Shown: positions 47,901-56,324 of the stretch, piece by piece
Numbering within the stretch: the stretch's first letter is position 1
Layout of the letters: each line of letters opens with the position of its first letter
DNA from: Silvania hatchlandensis
Lineage (GTDB): Bacteria; Pseudomonadota; Gammaproteobacteria; Enterobacterales; Enterobacteriaceae
Assembly: GCF_025564065.1 (NCBI RefSeq)
Contig: NZ_JAMGZK010000044.1
Coordinates: forward strand, 1-64,000
Reading direction: 5' to 3'
Length of the DNA: 64,000 bases
The notes under the pieces: model-generated
Told to the model about the DNA's origin: nothing
Databases searched by the model: none
What the model saw: only the letters and a program-made list of their open reading frames with translations
Position numbers and translations under genes: made by a program

Positions 47901-50900
47901 CCTGTTGATGAGCTGGCTGAGCCGCCAGCCCGTGCGTAAGGCATTTGCGCCGAACCCGGAGCAAAAACAGCTGTTACGCCAGACCAGCCGCGAAATTTGG
48001 GCATTCTTTGAAACCTTTGTCACGGAGCATGAGAACTGGCTTCCGCCTGATAACTATCAGGAGATACCGAAACCAACGGTGGCTCATCGTACTTCCCCCA
48101 CCAACATTGGCCTCTCCCTGATGGCCAACCTGACGGCCTGGGATTTTGGCTACCTGCCCGGCGGAGAGGTACTGCAGCGGGTGACGCTCACACTCGACAC
48201 CCTGGATAAAATGGAACACTTTCGGGGTCATCTCTATAACTGGTATGACACCCGTACGCTGGCCCCGCTCAGCCCACGCTATGTTTCAAGCGTCGACAGC
48301 GGCAATATGGCCGGTCATTTACTGACCCTGCGTGAAGGGCTGTCCGCCATGCGACATCAGCCTGTTTTAAACCCCGAACAGGTGCTGGCCGGGCTGAACG
48401 ATACGCTGGATATTCTGGAGAAACAGTGGGGCCAGAGTGCACCTGCCAGCCTTCGACTGCTGCGTAAACACTGTCTGAGCGCCGTGTCGCTGCGTCCGCC
48501 AGCGCTTTTCAGCGAGTTGAAAAAAATGCGGACCCAGTGCAACCATCTGACCGCGCAATGTCATCAGGAAAATCCCCTTCTGCTGCGCTGGACAAGGCAT
48601 CTGGAGCATCAGCTGGTCCAGCTTTGCCACGAATGGTCACTCCTGCTCGGCTGGTTACCCCCCTCCTGGGATGAACAGACGCTGCCGACGCTGAGCTGGC
48701 TTGCCCGCGCGACCTTTACCGGGGAAGGGACCCCTCCGGCGTCTGTGTCGGCCCATGCACAAATGCGGCTGAAAATTATCACCGAGCTTGAACAGCGGCT
48801 GGATGAACATGCGCGGATGGATTTCGCCTTTCTGTACAGTGAAGCAACCAGTCTGCTCTGCGTCGGCTATAACTGCGACACGAATACGGCCGACAAGAGC
48901 CACTACGATCTTTTGCCATCGGAAATCCGCCTGACCAGTTTTCTCGCCATTGCGACCAATCAGTTGCCGCTGAAAAGCTGGTATGCGCTGGGGCGGCTGT
49001 TTACCACCATTGATAATGAAACTGCCCTGATGTCATGGAGCGGTTCGATGTTTGAATACCTGATGCCGAATCTGGTGATGCCCACCTTGCCCGGTAGTTT
49101 GCTTGATGAGATGAGTCAGTCTGCGGTGATGCGCCAGATACACTGGGGCAAAGAGCGCGGGGTACCCTGGGGGGTATCAGAATCGGGCTATCATGCTTTT
49201 GATGTGCAGCGAAATTATCAATATCAGGCATTTGGCGTGCCTGGCCTCGGACTGCGTCGGGGGCTTGCCGATGATATGGTCGTCGCACCCTACGCCACGC
49301 TGTTGGCGCTGTTGGTCGCGCCACAGAAAGCCTGTGAAAACCTGCTCAGATTGCAGAAAACTGGCGCCCACGGCGAATACGGTTTTTATGAAGCGCTGGA
49401 CTATACCCCCTCACGCCTCGCAACCGGTCAACTCTTTGCGGTGGTGCAGTCCTGGATGGCGCATCATCAGGGTATGGCCTTTCAGGCGCTGGCCCACGTG
49501 CTGCTTAACGCCCCGATGACGGAGCGGTTCATGTCCAGTACCGTCTTCCGGTCCGCGAGTCTGCTGCTACAGGAGCGTGTGCCGGATTCGGTCGATCTCT
49601 ACAGCCCGCGCCGACATTTTGAATCTCATGAGGGAAGGGTCAAACCCGTTCGCTATGAACCCCGTATTTTCAACGGGGTAGACACCCCGGCCCCGGAAAT
49701 TCAGCTGTTATCCAACAGCCATTATCACCTGATGTTGACCACAGGAGGTGGGGGCTATAGCCGCTGGAACGATATTGCCCTTACGCGCTGGCGCAGTGAT
49801 ACCACCCGGGATAACTGGGGGGCATTCTGCTATATCCGTGATATGCAAACAGGCGAGGTATGGAGCAATACCTGGCAACCGACGGGCAACGCGACCGGAC
49901 ATGACGAGGAAGCCATATTTACCGATGCAGGCGCTGAATTCAGACGCCTCTTCGGGGCGCTCAGCGTTAAAACCCAGGTTGTGGTCTCACCGGAGGATGA
50001 TATTGAACTGCGGCGGCTCACCCTGGTTCATCGGGGCCGCCTGCCGCGCGTGCTGGAACTGACGACCTATGCCGAAGTGGTCCTGGCGCCTGACGCCAGC
50101 GATCGGGCGCATCCCGCGTTCAGCAATTTGTTTATTCAGACTGAGCTTAATCCTGAGCGTGACGCCATTCTTTGCCACCGGCGCCCGCGCTCGCCCGAGG
50201 AACGGAGTCCCTGCCTGTTTCACATGATGGTGGTGCGCGGCGATCACGCCAGAAGCGTCTCGTTTGAAACGGACAGGGCGAAATTTCTTGGGCGCGGAAG
50301 AGGTCCTCAGGATGCTCTGGCGATTGGGGGAAGCGGGGCGCTCAGCAACACGTCAGGGTCCGTGCTGGATCCCATTCTGGCGATACGCCACGCTATCACT
50401 CTGCAGCCCGGCCAGCCGGTCACAATTGATATCGTTTATGGCATTAGCGAAAGTCGCCAGCAAAGTCTGGCGTTGCTGGAAAAGTATCGCGACTACCCTA
50501 TCGCTGATCGCGTTTTTGAGCTGGCCTGGTCTCACAGTCTGGTGGTCTTACGCCAGATGAACGCCAGTGAAGATGATGCCACCTTGTTTAATCGTCTTGC
50601 CAGCGCAGTACTTTACCCCCGCCAGGAGTTGCGCGCAGAGAGCCAGATTATCAGCCGTAACCGACGCGGTCAGTCCGGTCTGTGGGGATGGGCGATTTCA
50701 GGGGATCTGCCGATAGTCCTGCTCAGCGTTACCAGTGAGGAGTGTATTGCCGACGTAACTACCCTCATTCAGGCACACCGGTACTGGCGGCTGAAAGGCC
50801 TGGAGGTGGACTTAGTGGTCCTTAATAACAGCCCCGGGGGTTACCAGCAGGGATTACAAAATCAGATTATGGATTTAATTTATGCCGGTTCCGAAGCCAG

Positions 50901-53526
50901 TCTGCTGGATAAAGCGGGCGGGCTTTTTATCCGTGTTGGTGAGCATCTCTCCGCCGAAGATAAGTTGCTTTTGATGAGCGTGGCCTGTCTTTATCTCGAT
51001 GACCGTGCGGGCGGGCTTAATGAACAGCTTAATCAGCGTATTCATACGTTAAAACCGCCGGCGAGGGCATTCATTCCGCACAAGGTGCCGGAGAGTAATC
51101 AACATACAGACTGGTCACCCGATACCAGCCAGTTGCGCCATTTCAACGGGTACGGTGGATTTTCTCAGGACGGCCGGGAATATCAGATTGTCCTCAGAGA
51201 ACGTGAGTTAACACCGGCTCCCTGGTCAAACGTACTGGCAAATGCCTGTTTCGGCAGCGTCATTTCGGAGGCGGGGCAGGCCTATAGCTGGTTTGAAAAT
51301 GCCCATGAATTCAGGTTAACGCCGTGGGAAAACGATCCGGTGAGCGATCGAAGCGGTGAAGCGTTTTATCTGCGCGATGACGAGAGCGGTGAGTGCTGGT
51401 CACCGACCATCTTGCCTGTTCGCGGGAGGGGGGATTATCTGGCGCGCCATGGGTTTGGCTACAGTGTGTTTGCCCATCGTGAGAGCGGTATAGACAGCGA
51501 ACTGACAGTGCTGGTTGCCGAAAAAGCGCCGGTTAAACTGGCGATCCTGACGCTGAGTAACAATTCGGGGCGCACACGCAAACTGTCCGTCACCGGTTAT
51601 GTCGAGTGGACGCTCGGGGAATCACGAACCCGCTCCGCCCCCCACATCGTGACGCACGTGGCCAGTCTCCCCGGCGGTTGCGGTGTGATGGCGAACAACT
51701 TTTATGGTGATAACGGTAGCGGGCGGACTGCATTCTTTGCCGTCAGCGGGAGTGACAGTTCCCTGACGGGGGATCGCCGGGAGTTTATTGGCCGTAATGG
51801 TTCTCTGCAAACTCCCTCCGCCATGAAACTGCGCAAACTCTCGGGTAAAACAGGCGCCGGTCTCGATCCCTGCGCAGCGGTACAGTCAGCGGCCACGTTC
51901 ATTGATGGTGACCAGAGGACGTTTATTTTTGTCCTTGGCGCAGATGAAACGCCTGCCCGGGCTCAGGAGACGCTTGTTCGCTATCTTAATGAGGAGACGG
52001 TCCGCCAGGAGCTGAACCAGGTTCACCACCACTGGCACAATGTGCTGGATAAAATCGTGGTCACTACCCCCGACACCAGCGTTGATTTACTGGTCAACGG
52101 CTGGCTGCTGTACCAGACGGTAGCCTGTCGCCTGATGGCTCGCAGCGGTTACTACCAGTCCGGCGGTGCAGTGGGTTTTCGCGATCAGTTGCAGGATACG
52201 CTGGCACTGTGCCATGCCGATCCGAACCGGATGCGCGACCAGATAGTGCTGTGTGCATCACGGCAATTTCTCGAAGGGGATGTACAACACTGGTGGCATC
52301 CTCCCCATGGCAACGGCGTACGCACAAGCTGTTCTGATGACTATCTCTGGCTGCCGCTCGCAGTTTGCCACTATGTGGAAACGACGGGAGACATCGACGT
52401 GCTGGACATGCGCATAGCCTATCTGGAAGGTCGTCCGCTCCAGCCTGGTGAAGAGTCTGTCTACGATACCCCTGTGATCAGTGATACCGAAGAGACGCTA
52501 TGGTTACACTGCGTCAAAGCAATTCAGCATGGACTGAGGTTCGGGGTGCATGGTCTGCCGCTGATCGGGGCGGGTGACTGGAATGACGGCATGAACCGGG
52601 TCGGCATTGAAGGTAAAGGTGAAAGCGTCTGGCTGGGCTTTTTCCTGTATGACATTTTGCAGCGTTTTGCGGCGCTTGCGGAGCGCAGACGGGATGACAG
52701 TATCGCGTTGATGTGCCGTTCGCAGGCTCTGCGTCTGCAACAAAATCTCGACGCACACGCCTGGGATGGAGAATGGTTCCGTCGCGGCTATTTTGACGAT
52801 GGTACGCCTCTGGGGTCGAAAGCCTCACAGGACTGCCGGATTGATGCGATCGCCCAAAGCTGGTCTGTACTGTCCGGCGCCGCCAGCCCGACCCGCAGCG
52901 CCCGGGCCATGCAGGCGATGGACAAGTACCTGGTCGATAATGAGGGTGGGCTGATTAAATTGCTCACCCCGCCTTTCGATGGGCACGGGCCAAATCCGGG
53001 TTACATTCAGGGATATCTGCCCGGTGTGCGGGAAAATGGGGGGCAGTATACGCATGGCGCCATCTGGGCCGTGATGGCCTTTGCCCGGATGGGGAACACC
53101 GCGCGCGCGTGGCAACTGTGGTCGCTAATCAACCCCATAAACCACACCCTGGATGCAGAAGGTGTGGCCATTTATAAAGCCGAGCCTTATGTCATGAGTG
53201 CTGATGTCTACAGCGTCGCGCCACATATCGGACGTGCCGGATGGAGCTGGTACACCGGTTCCGCAGGCTGGGCCTACCGACTTCTGACAGAGGAGTTACT
53301 GGGGATAACACGTTCCGGTACGCATTTTACCCTGCATGCGCGATTGCCGGAGGAGTGGCCGTCTTTTGCTATGACATATCAACATGGCGGAAGCCATTAT
53401 CAGATTAGGGTTTCACGCGGTGACGAGGAGTATCAGGTCACACTGGACGGCGTCGTTCTGCCAGACGACAAAATTCCGCTGCTGAATGATGGACAAACCC
53501 ATACCGTTGAAATTGTTCAGAACTGA
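44923..53526 (+). CDS. Cyclic beta-1,2-glucan synthase, NdvB/ChvB family
   Basis: 2867 aa, within the family's usual 2800-2900. Membrane enzyme making cyclic periplasmic beta-1,2-glucans from UDP-glucose: initiates on itself, elongates, trims length and cyclises. Order of parts: N-terminal region (1-420); transmembrane helices (about 425-475); glycosyltransferase GT84 with Asp640-Ser-Asp642 and RxxRW at 785-789; helices near 830-875 and 957-1005; a glucoamylase-like domain (about 1290-1500, RGLADDMVVAPY); two beta-sandwich regions; and a C-terminal GH94 phosphorylase domain with GAGDWNDGM (Asp2552, Asp2555) that sets chain length. The start ATG has no clear ribosome site; an ATG at 44944 is possible. 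No export or modifying gene is next to it. Family known mainly from Rhizobiales. Confidence 0.92.
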   Translation: MSHLSNAMKMNPRAWFNRSRITTNATGRVTFPANDPAGENNLRSELFSTAQMERYGQKLARTHRLSPDKLPYYLLKRLGNNEAAITQNCYEINAGKKTSIMPAGEWLLDNYYLIEEQIRIVRQHLPKSFGKGLPSLISPQHCPRIYDIASEAIAHGDGRWDTASLTSYIMAYQQVTPLTLGEVWALPGMLRLALIENLRRISMEVVKAQRERNLADTWITRLFECAESAPADLIMVVADMARSRPPLSSAFVAELVRRLQGHGNALSLPLTWVDQCLAEQGVTTEALIHTFNQQLAASQLSVSNSIAGLRLLSETNWADFAETISVVEQALRHDPAGIYPEMHFDTRDHYRHVIEILARDSGFSEPEVASRVLALTGENAPGTPEHHIGYYLVGEGRQQLEIDLSADTSALIRLRHSFNRISLLSWLGSLGLLTTAATAGILHETALQGADWLLIVVALPLVIALSQLVSDVLSEATTRFRVPRPLPRMDFSAGIPADRATMVVIPCMLTSHESICKLLTSLEVCWLGNQNENLCFALLTDFADAENEPSLENSSLLRQAIADTQALNRRYPSRRPRFYLLHRQPEWNPAQGTWMGYERKRGKLALLNSWLRQPAAQFVSVADLPAELLPGYIKYVITLDSDTVLPRDTVHKLVATMAHPLNKPEYDPIRRRVIKGFGILQPGLAEEMPRNGQGRYAAMRSSAPGNNPYSMMSSDIYQDLFGEGSFVGKGIYDVDIFVEATANTCPENLVLSHDLLEGCYARSGLLSEVLLYEQYPNNYLSDVARRTRWIRGDWQLLNWLKPRVRKADGTQDNNPLSALSYWKLLDNLRRSLVAPSLLMLLFFTLLWAPNTFYWLGVLALIWLLPATLSITCDLLHKPLRRPLKQHLLRVATVTLKRLSGIGLNVAILPHEAGYSIYAIGVTLWRMGVSHRNLIQWTCHGPDSNPVRISPGRFYQAMWLNIVGGVALTMLTVHFAPQLLAIALPITMLWCLAPLLMSWLSRQPVRKAFAPNPEQKQLLRQTSREIWAFFETFVTEHENWLPPDNYQEIPKPTVAHRTSPTNIGLSLMANLTAWDFGYLPGGEVLQRVTLTLDTLDKMEHFRGHLYNWYDTRTLAPLSPRYVSSVDSGNMAGHLLTLREGLSAMRHQPVLNPEQVLAGLNDTLDILEKQWGQSAPASLRLLRKHCLSAVSLRPPALFSELKKMRTQCNHLTAQCHQENPLLLRWTRHLEHQLVQLCHEWSLLLGWLPPSWDEQTLPTLSWLARATFTGEGTPPASVSAHAQMRLKIITELEQRLDEHARMDFAFLYSEATSLLCVGYNCDTNTADKSHYDLLPSEIRLTSFLAIATNQLPLKSWYALGRLFTTIDNETALMSWSGSMFEYLMPNLVMPTLPGSLLDEMSQSAVMRQIHWGKERGVPWGVSESGYHAFDVQRNYQYQAFGVPGLGLRRGLADDMVVAPYATLLALLVAPQKACENLLRLQKTGAHGEYGFYEALDYTPSRLATGQLFAVVQSWMAHHQGMAFQALAHVLLNAPMTERFMSSTVFRSASLLLQERVPDSVDLYSPRRHFESHEGRVKPVRYEPRIFNGVDTPAPEIQLLSNSHYHLMLTTGGGGYSRWNDIALTRWRSDTTRDNWGAFCYIRDMQTGEVWSNTWQPTGNATGHDEEAIFTDAGAEFRRLFGALSVKTQVVVSPEDDIELRRLTLVHRGRLPRVLELTTYAEVVLAPDASDRAHPAFSNLFIQTELNPERDAILCHRRPRSPEERSPCLFHMMVVRGDHARSVSFETDRAKFLGRGRGPQDALAIGGSGALSNTSGSVLDPILAIRHAITLQPGQPVTIDIVYGISESRQQSLALLEKYRDYPIADRVFELAWSHSLVVLRQMNASEDDATLFNRLASAVLYPRQELRAESQIISRNRRGQSGLWGWAISGDLPIVLLSVTSEECIADVTTLIQAHRYWRLKGLEVDLVVLNNSPGGYQQGLQNQIMDLIYAGSEASLLDKAGGLFIRVGEHLSAEDKLLLMSVACLYLDDRAGGLNEQLNQRIHTLKPPARAFIPHKVPESNQHTDWSPDTSQLRHFNGYGGFSQDGREYQIVLRERELTPAPWSNVLANACFGSVISEAGQAYSWFENAHEFRLTPWENDPVSDRSGEAFYLRDDESGECWSPTILPVRGRGDYLARHGFGYSVFAHRESGIDSELTVLVAEKAPVKLAILTLSNNSGRTRKLSVTGYVEWTLGESRTRSAPHIVTHVASLPGGCGVMANNFYGDNGSGRTAFFAVSGSDSSLTGDRREFIGRNGSLQTPSAMKLRKLSGKTGAGLDPCAAVQSAATFIDGDQRTFIFVLGADETPARAQETLVRYLNEETVRQELNQVHHHWHNVLDKIVVTTPDTSVDLLVNGWLLYQTVACRLMARSGYYQSGGAVGFRDQLQDTLALCHADPNRMRDQIVLCASRQFLEGDVQHWWHPPHGNGVRTSCSDDYLWLPLAVCHYVETTGDIDVLDMRIAYLEGRPLQPGEESVYDTPVISDTEETLWLHCVKAIQHGLRFGVHGLPLIGAGDWNDGMNRVGIEGKGESVWLGFFLYDILQRFAALAERRRDDSIALMCRSQALRLQQNLDAHAWDGEWFRRGYFDDGTPLGSKASQDCRIDAIAQSWSVLSGAASPTRSARAMQAMDKYLVDNEGGLIKLLTPPFDGHGPNPGYIQGYLPGVRENGGQYTHGAIWAVMAFARMGNTARAWQLWSLINPINHTLDAEGVAIYKAEPYVMSADVYSVAPHIGRAGWSWYTGSAGWAYRLLTEELLGITRSGTHFTLHARLPEEWPSFAMTYQHGGSHYQIRVSRGDEEYQVTLDGVVLPDDKIPLLNDGQTHTVEIVQN

Positions 53527-53545
53527 CACGGAAAAATCACGCGCA

Positions 53546-53779
53546 TTAACGCCTGCCGTTTATGCGCTGATTGTCTCTGAGTACCTCAATTGCGGTCTGC
53601 ATGGCGATTTTATTATCCCTTCTTTGTTGCTTGTTCTGCATCACCTGGAGGTACTCAAGCAACGTCCGGGTGTTAATCGGCCTGCCCTGTTTACCTACAG
53701 CCAGCACGGCTTCACCAAGGATAATTTTCACTGGCGGCAGTTGTGCCGGATACCAGTCAAGGGTGTCTTCTGATTTCAT
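53546..53779 (-). CDS. YmgB/AriR-like biofilm or two-component connector protein
   Basis: 77 aa. ATG with AAGGAA at the right distance. LGEAVLAVGKQGRPINTRTL (residues 21-40) followed by LLEYLQVMQ...IAMQTAIEVL has the LGE-x(n)-LxxLE layout of the YcgZ/YmgA/AriR family, whose members modulate Rcs signalling, acid resistance and biofilm. It is convergent with the glucan synthase gene, 19 bases apart. Family call is by eye. Confidence 0.55.
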   Translation of the reverse strand: MKSEDTLDWYPAQLPPVKIILGEAVLAVGKQGRPINTRTLLEYLQVMQNKQQRRDNKIAMQTAIEVLRDNQRINGRR

Positions 53780-54072
53780 TATAAATTCCTTATGGGAATG
53801 TATTCTATCATAATTAACCTTTCCGATCTTCGGGTATCACATTCTGATTTAGTCATAAACCCACACAACATAGTCAAAGAGTTCTTGTGTAAAGGTCTAT
53901 AATAAGTATTGCACAAACGGATTCTGGCATTTCAAAGAGTGACCGAGACATGTTGCCTGCACGTTGTCAGCGTGTTTAGGTTTCAGAGGTTGACTGCATC
54001 TTACGAGTAAATGACAACGAAACGATAAAGTGACAGTACCGTTGTGTTGTTGCCGTTATAAAGGTAAAACGC

Positions 54073-54345
54073 ATGAAGTCAAAAAAAGTTGTCTTTATCG
54101 AAGGGGATATCATTTGTAGCCGCGTATCAGGAGAGACAGGTAACCCTTTCTGTATTCATATGATTCGATTCAAAAATGGCAAATATGCCATCATTCGGGC
54201 TGCTTCAGGGATATGTTTCAAACCCGGCGAAATTATTCAACGAGCCGACAGCGAATGGTTGTGTGGCTATGGAAAAATTCGTCTTCTTCCCTTTGAATAT
54301 CTCAACGAAGAAGAGTCCAGAAGACAATTTATTGAATGTGATTAA
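54073..54345 (+). CDS. Hypothetical protein
   Basis: 90 aa, ATG preceded by AAAGG. Acidic-to-neutral with FIEGDIICSRVSGETGNPFC and FKPGEIIQRADSEWLCG (residues as landmarks), beta-rich. No family recognised. AT-rich. It stands alone, with 293 bases before it and 167 after. Confidence 0.45.
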   Translation: MKSKKVVFIEGDIICSRVSGETGNPFCIHMIRFKNGKYAIIRAASGICFKPGEIIQRADSEWLCGYGKIRLLPFEYLNEEESRRQFIECD

Positions 54346-54512
54346 TATTTCATGAAGATTATGATTGTTGCATGCCACTCTTTTTTTGGGTATGTCGTAT
54401 GGGTATCCGTCGCCTGTAAGTTTCAAATTTTAAAAAATACCGACTGGTTTCATTCGGATGAACCTAATCTCCGCTTCATGCCCTGAAATTTTCGACAGGC
54501 TTTTTAGGCTCG

Positions 54513-55010
54513 TTACTCCGGCTGCATTTTTCTGTTCCAGCCAAATGTGTCAGCGCAGGGTGCTAACCATTGCCGGATAGCGGTATTGCACGCCAGCGTC
54601 TGGGGGTCGAGCAGGCGTGCCCCGAAATTGGCGTGCCGCAGGAAGTTTACCTCTAAGCACTGCTCCAGTTGCCCAACCAGCAGGGGAAAATCCATAAGGC
54701 TGGGCAGTCGAGGCCACTTAATCAGCTTGCGGTAGCGCAGTTGCTCCGACTCGATGCGCAAGTCATCATTCGGGCGCCACTGAATGTTAAACAGCTTGTC
54801 ATGACGCGACAGGTCCACCAACCAGTTCCCGTTGGATGGGATGCACAAATCCAGTTTCAGGCTTTCAGGCCTCAGCTTGTTGCGCTTATAAAACCAGTAC
54901 TCGGGCGGTTCGTTGGTCAGGTCGACGGAACACCCACTGTATGACACCTCGGCGACACCGAAGCGGGCAAACCAGTCGGCGACGTCGGGGTGGGTAGAAT
55001 GGTCGAACAT
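54513..55010 (-). CDS. Hypothetical protein
   Basis: 165 aa from the ATG at 55010, which has AGGAG ten bases upstream; an ATG three codons earlier is too close to that site. Trp-, Arg- and Leu-rich, no membrane segment. DHSTHPDVADWFARFGVAEVSYSG in the N-terminus is the most distinctive part. No function proposed; isolated small globular proteins of this sort include immunity proteins, but nothing here supports that specifically. Confidence 0.5.
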   Translation of the reverse strand: MFDHSTHPDVADWFARFGVAEVSYSGCSVDLTNEPPEYWFYKRNKLRPESLKLDLCIPSNGNWLVDLSRHDKLFNIQWRPNDDLRIESEQLRYRKLIKWPRLPSLMDFPLLVGQLEQCLEVNFLRHANFGARLLDPQTLACNTAIRQWLAPCADTFGWNRKMQPE

Positions 55011-55134
55011 AATTGGCATGCTCCTGAGAAAGCATCAGATAGAACAGCAGTTTACCGATCATAGCAGGCCAATCAAATCCCTTTTGCGGGCTATTTCGTG
55101 CCACCAGGCGGACAATGAAGGTACGCGCGCAGGC

Positions 55135-55704
55135 TTACCGGCGTTCCTCATATTTGCTGCGTTTATGCTGATAAAGCAATTCATCGGCTTTCAGCATCGC
55201 AACTTCCAGCGTATCTTTTGGTAGCAGCTGATATGCCCCCCAGGAAATAACTTTTCTGTTATACAGTCCCGTCATTACATCTGTCACATTATCCCTGGAA
55301 AGCGACTCCTGTCTGATTAACTGCTTACGGGCATAACGAAATATTAGCCAGGTTCCCGTGATGTAAAGCACTAATAACCATAAGTTGGCAATGATAATAT
55401 AGATGGCATCCAGTTTAACATGGACGGTGTAGTTCCGGGTCAGTGTGTCTTCGTAGCTGAAAAAACCATACGAATGGATGTAGGGTTTATGGAAGAAAAT
55501 ACGCGCGCGGGTTTCATTATCAGTGACATATAAAGAGAGGAACTGCCATAAAAACGGGCGGTCGACCGTTTTAAACGAAACCACAAGATCGTTGATGTTA
55601 CAAACCACGATTAAAATAATGGCACTGAAATACTTTTGTCTGAACAATAGGGATAACTCCCTGTCGTCACACACGGAAATAGCCGTTAGTAGAGCATCAA
55701 ACAA
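55135..55704 (-). pseudogene. Diguanylate cyclase remnant lacking the GGDEF core
   Basis: 189 codons, only a TTG start directly after a TGA. A transmembrane helix (about 100-120) and a linker lead to NVTDVMTGLYNRKVIS, the start of a GGDEF domain. This joins directly to WGAYQLLPKDTLEVAMLKADELLYQHKRSKY, its far end. The GGDEF motif and roughly 100-120 residues are missing without a frame change. The periplasmic part (SYGFFSYEDTLTRNY) is YeaJ/DgcJ-like. The N-terminus is also absent. It cannot make c-di-GMP. Confidence 0.8.
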
Positions 55705-55737
55705 TCAATTTATTCTGGCCTGGTAAGCTACAGCTAT

Positions 55738-56256
55738 TTACTGAGGGTCACCCTCCAGGGTTCGTAATAACGCTGCCAACCTACGATCCAGTTCCCCCAG
55801 CGACTCAGCCGAAATCCCCGACAGGATCTCCCTTTCGTTCTCGACGTGCTTGTCGACCGCACGGTCGATCAGCGCCAACCCCTCAGCCGTTAACTGCACC
55901 AGCATACTGCGTGCATCATTCGTGTTCGCCTGCCGACTGATTAACCCTCTCGATTCCAGACGTTTAAGGCGGTGCGTCATGGTGCCCGAGGTCACCATTA
56001 ACGTGGAAAACAGTTCCGTTGGGCTCAGGCTGTAGGGCGCGCCCGCGCGGCGCAGCGTCGCCAGCATATCGAACTCCCACGTACAAAGTTCAAACGTCGC
56101 AAACGTGGATTCCAGCCGCTGTTCAAGCAGCGCGGCGCAGCGCTTTATGCGTCCAATCGGCCCCATCGGGCTGCAGTCCAGGTCAGGTCGTTCGCGCTGC
56201 CACTGGGCAAGAATGGCATCAACGGCATCATGGGACGGTTTAGTAGGATTGTTCAT
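55738..56256 (-). CDS. MarR-family repressor, PecS-like
   Basis: 172 aa. Winged helix-turn-helix: SLSPTELFSTLMVTSGTMTHRLKRLESRGL (residues about 75-104, cited in part) and wing RQANTNDARSMLVQLT. The N-terminal helix LAQWQRERPDLDCSPMGPIG is typical of PecS/urate- or phenolic-sensing MarR proteins. Divergent from an EamA exporter gene with two palindromes in between, so autorepression and control of the exporter are expected. The ligand is unknown. Confidence 0.85.
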   Translation of the reverse strand: MNNPTKPSHDAVDAILAQWQRERPDLDCSPMGPIGRIKRCAALLEQRLESTFATFELCTWEFDMLATLRRAGAPYSLSPTELFSTLMVTSGTMTHRLKRLESRGLISRQANTNDARSMLVQLTAEGLALIDRAVDKHVENEREILSGISAESLGELDRRLAALLRTLEGDPQ

Positions 56257-56314
56257 TTATCTTGACTTCAAGTTAATTGCTCGACAGACTGATTTTATCT
56301 TGAATTGAAGGTAA
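56257..56314. promoter_or_regulatory. Two MarR-type operators between the repressor and exporter genes
   Basis: TTATCTTGACTTCAAGTTAA (56257-56276) and TTATCTTGAATTGAAGGTAA (56295-56314) are near-perfect palindromes starting 38 bases apart. One abuts the repressor start codon, the other precedes the exporter ATG by 10 bases. The length and symmetry are those of MarR/PecS operators. Confidence 0.75.
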
Positions 56315-56324
56315 GTGCAAAATT

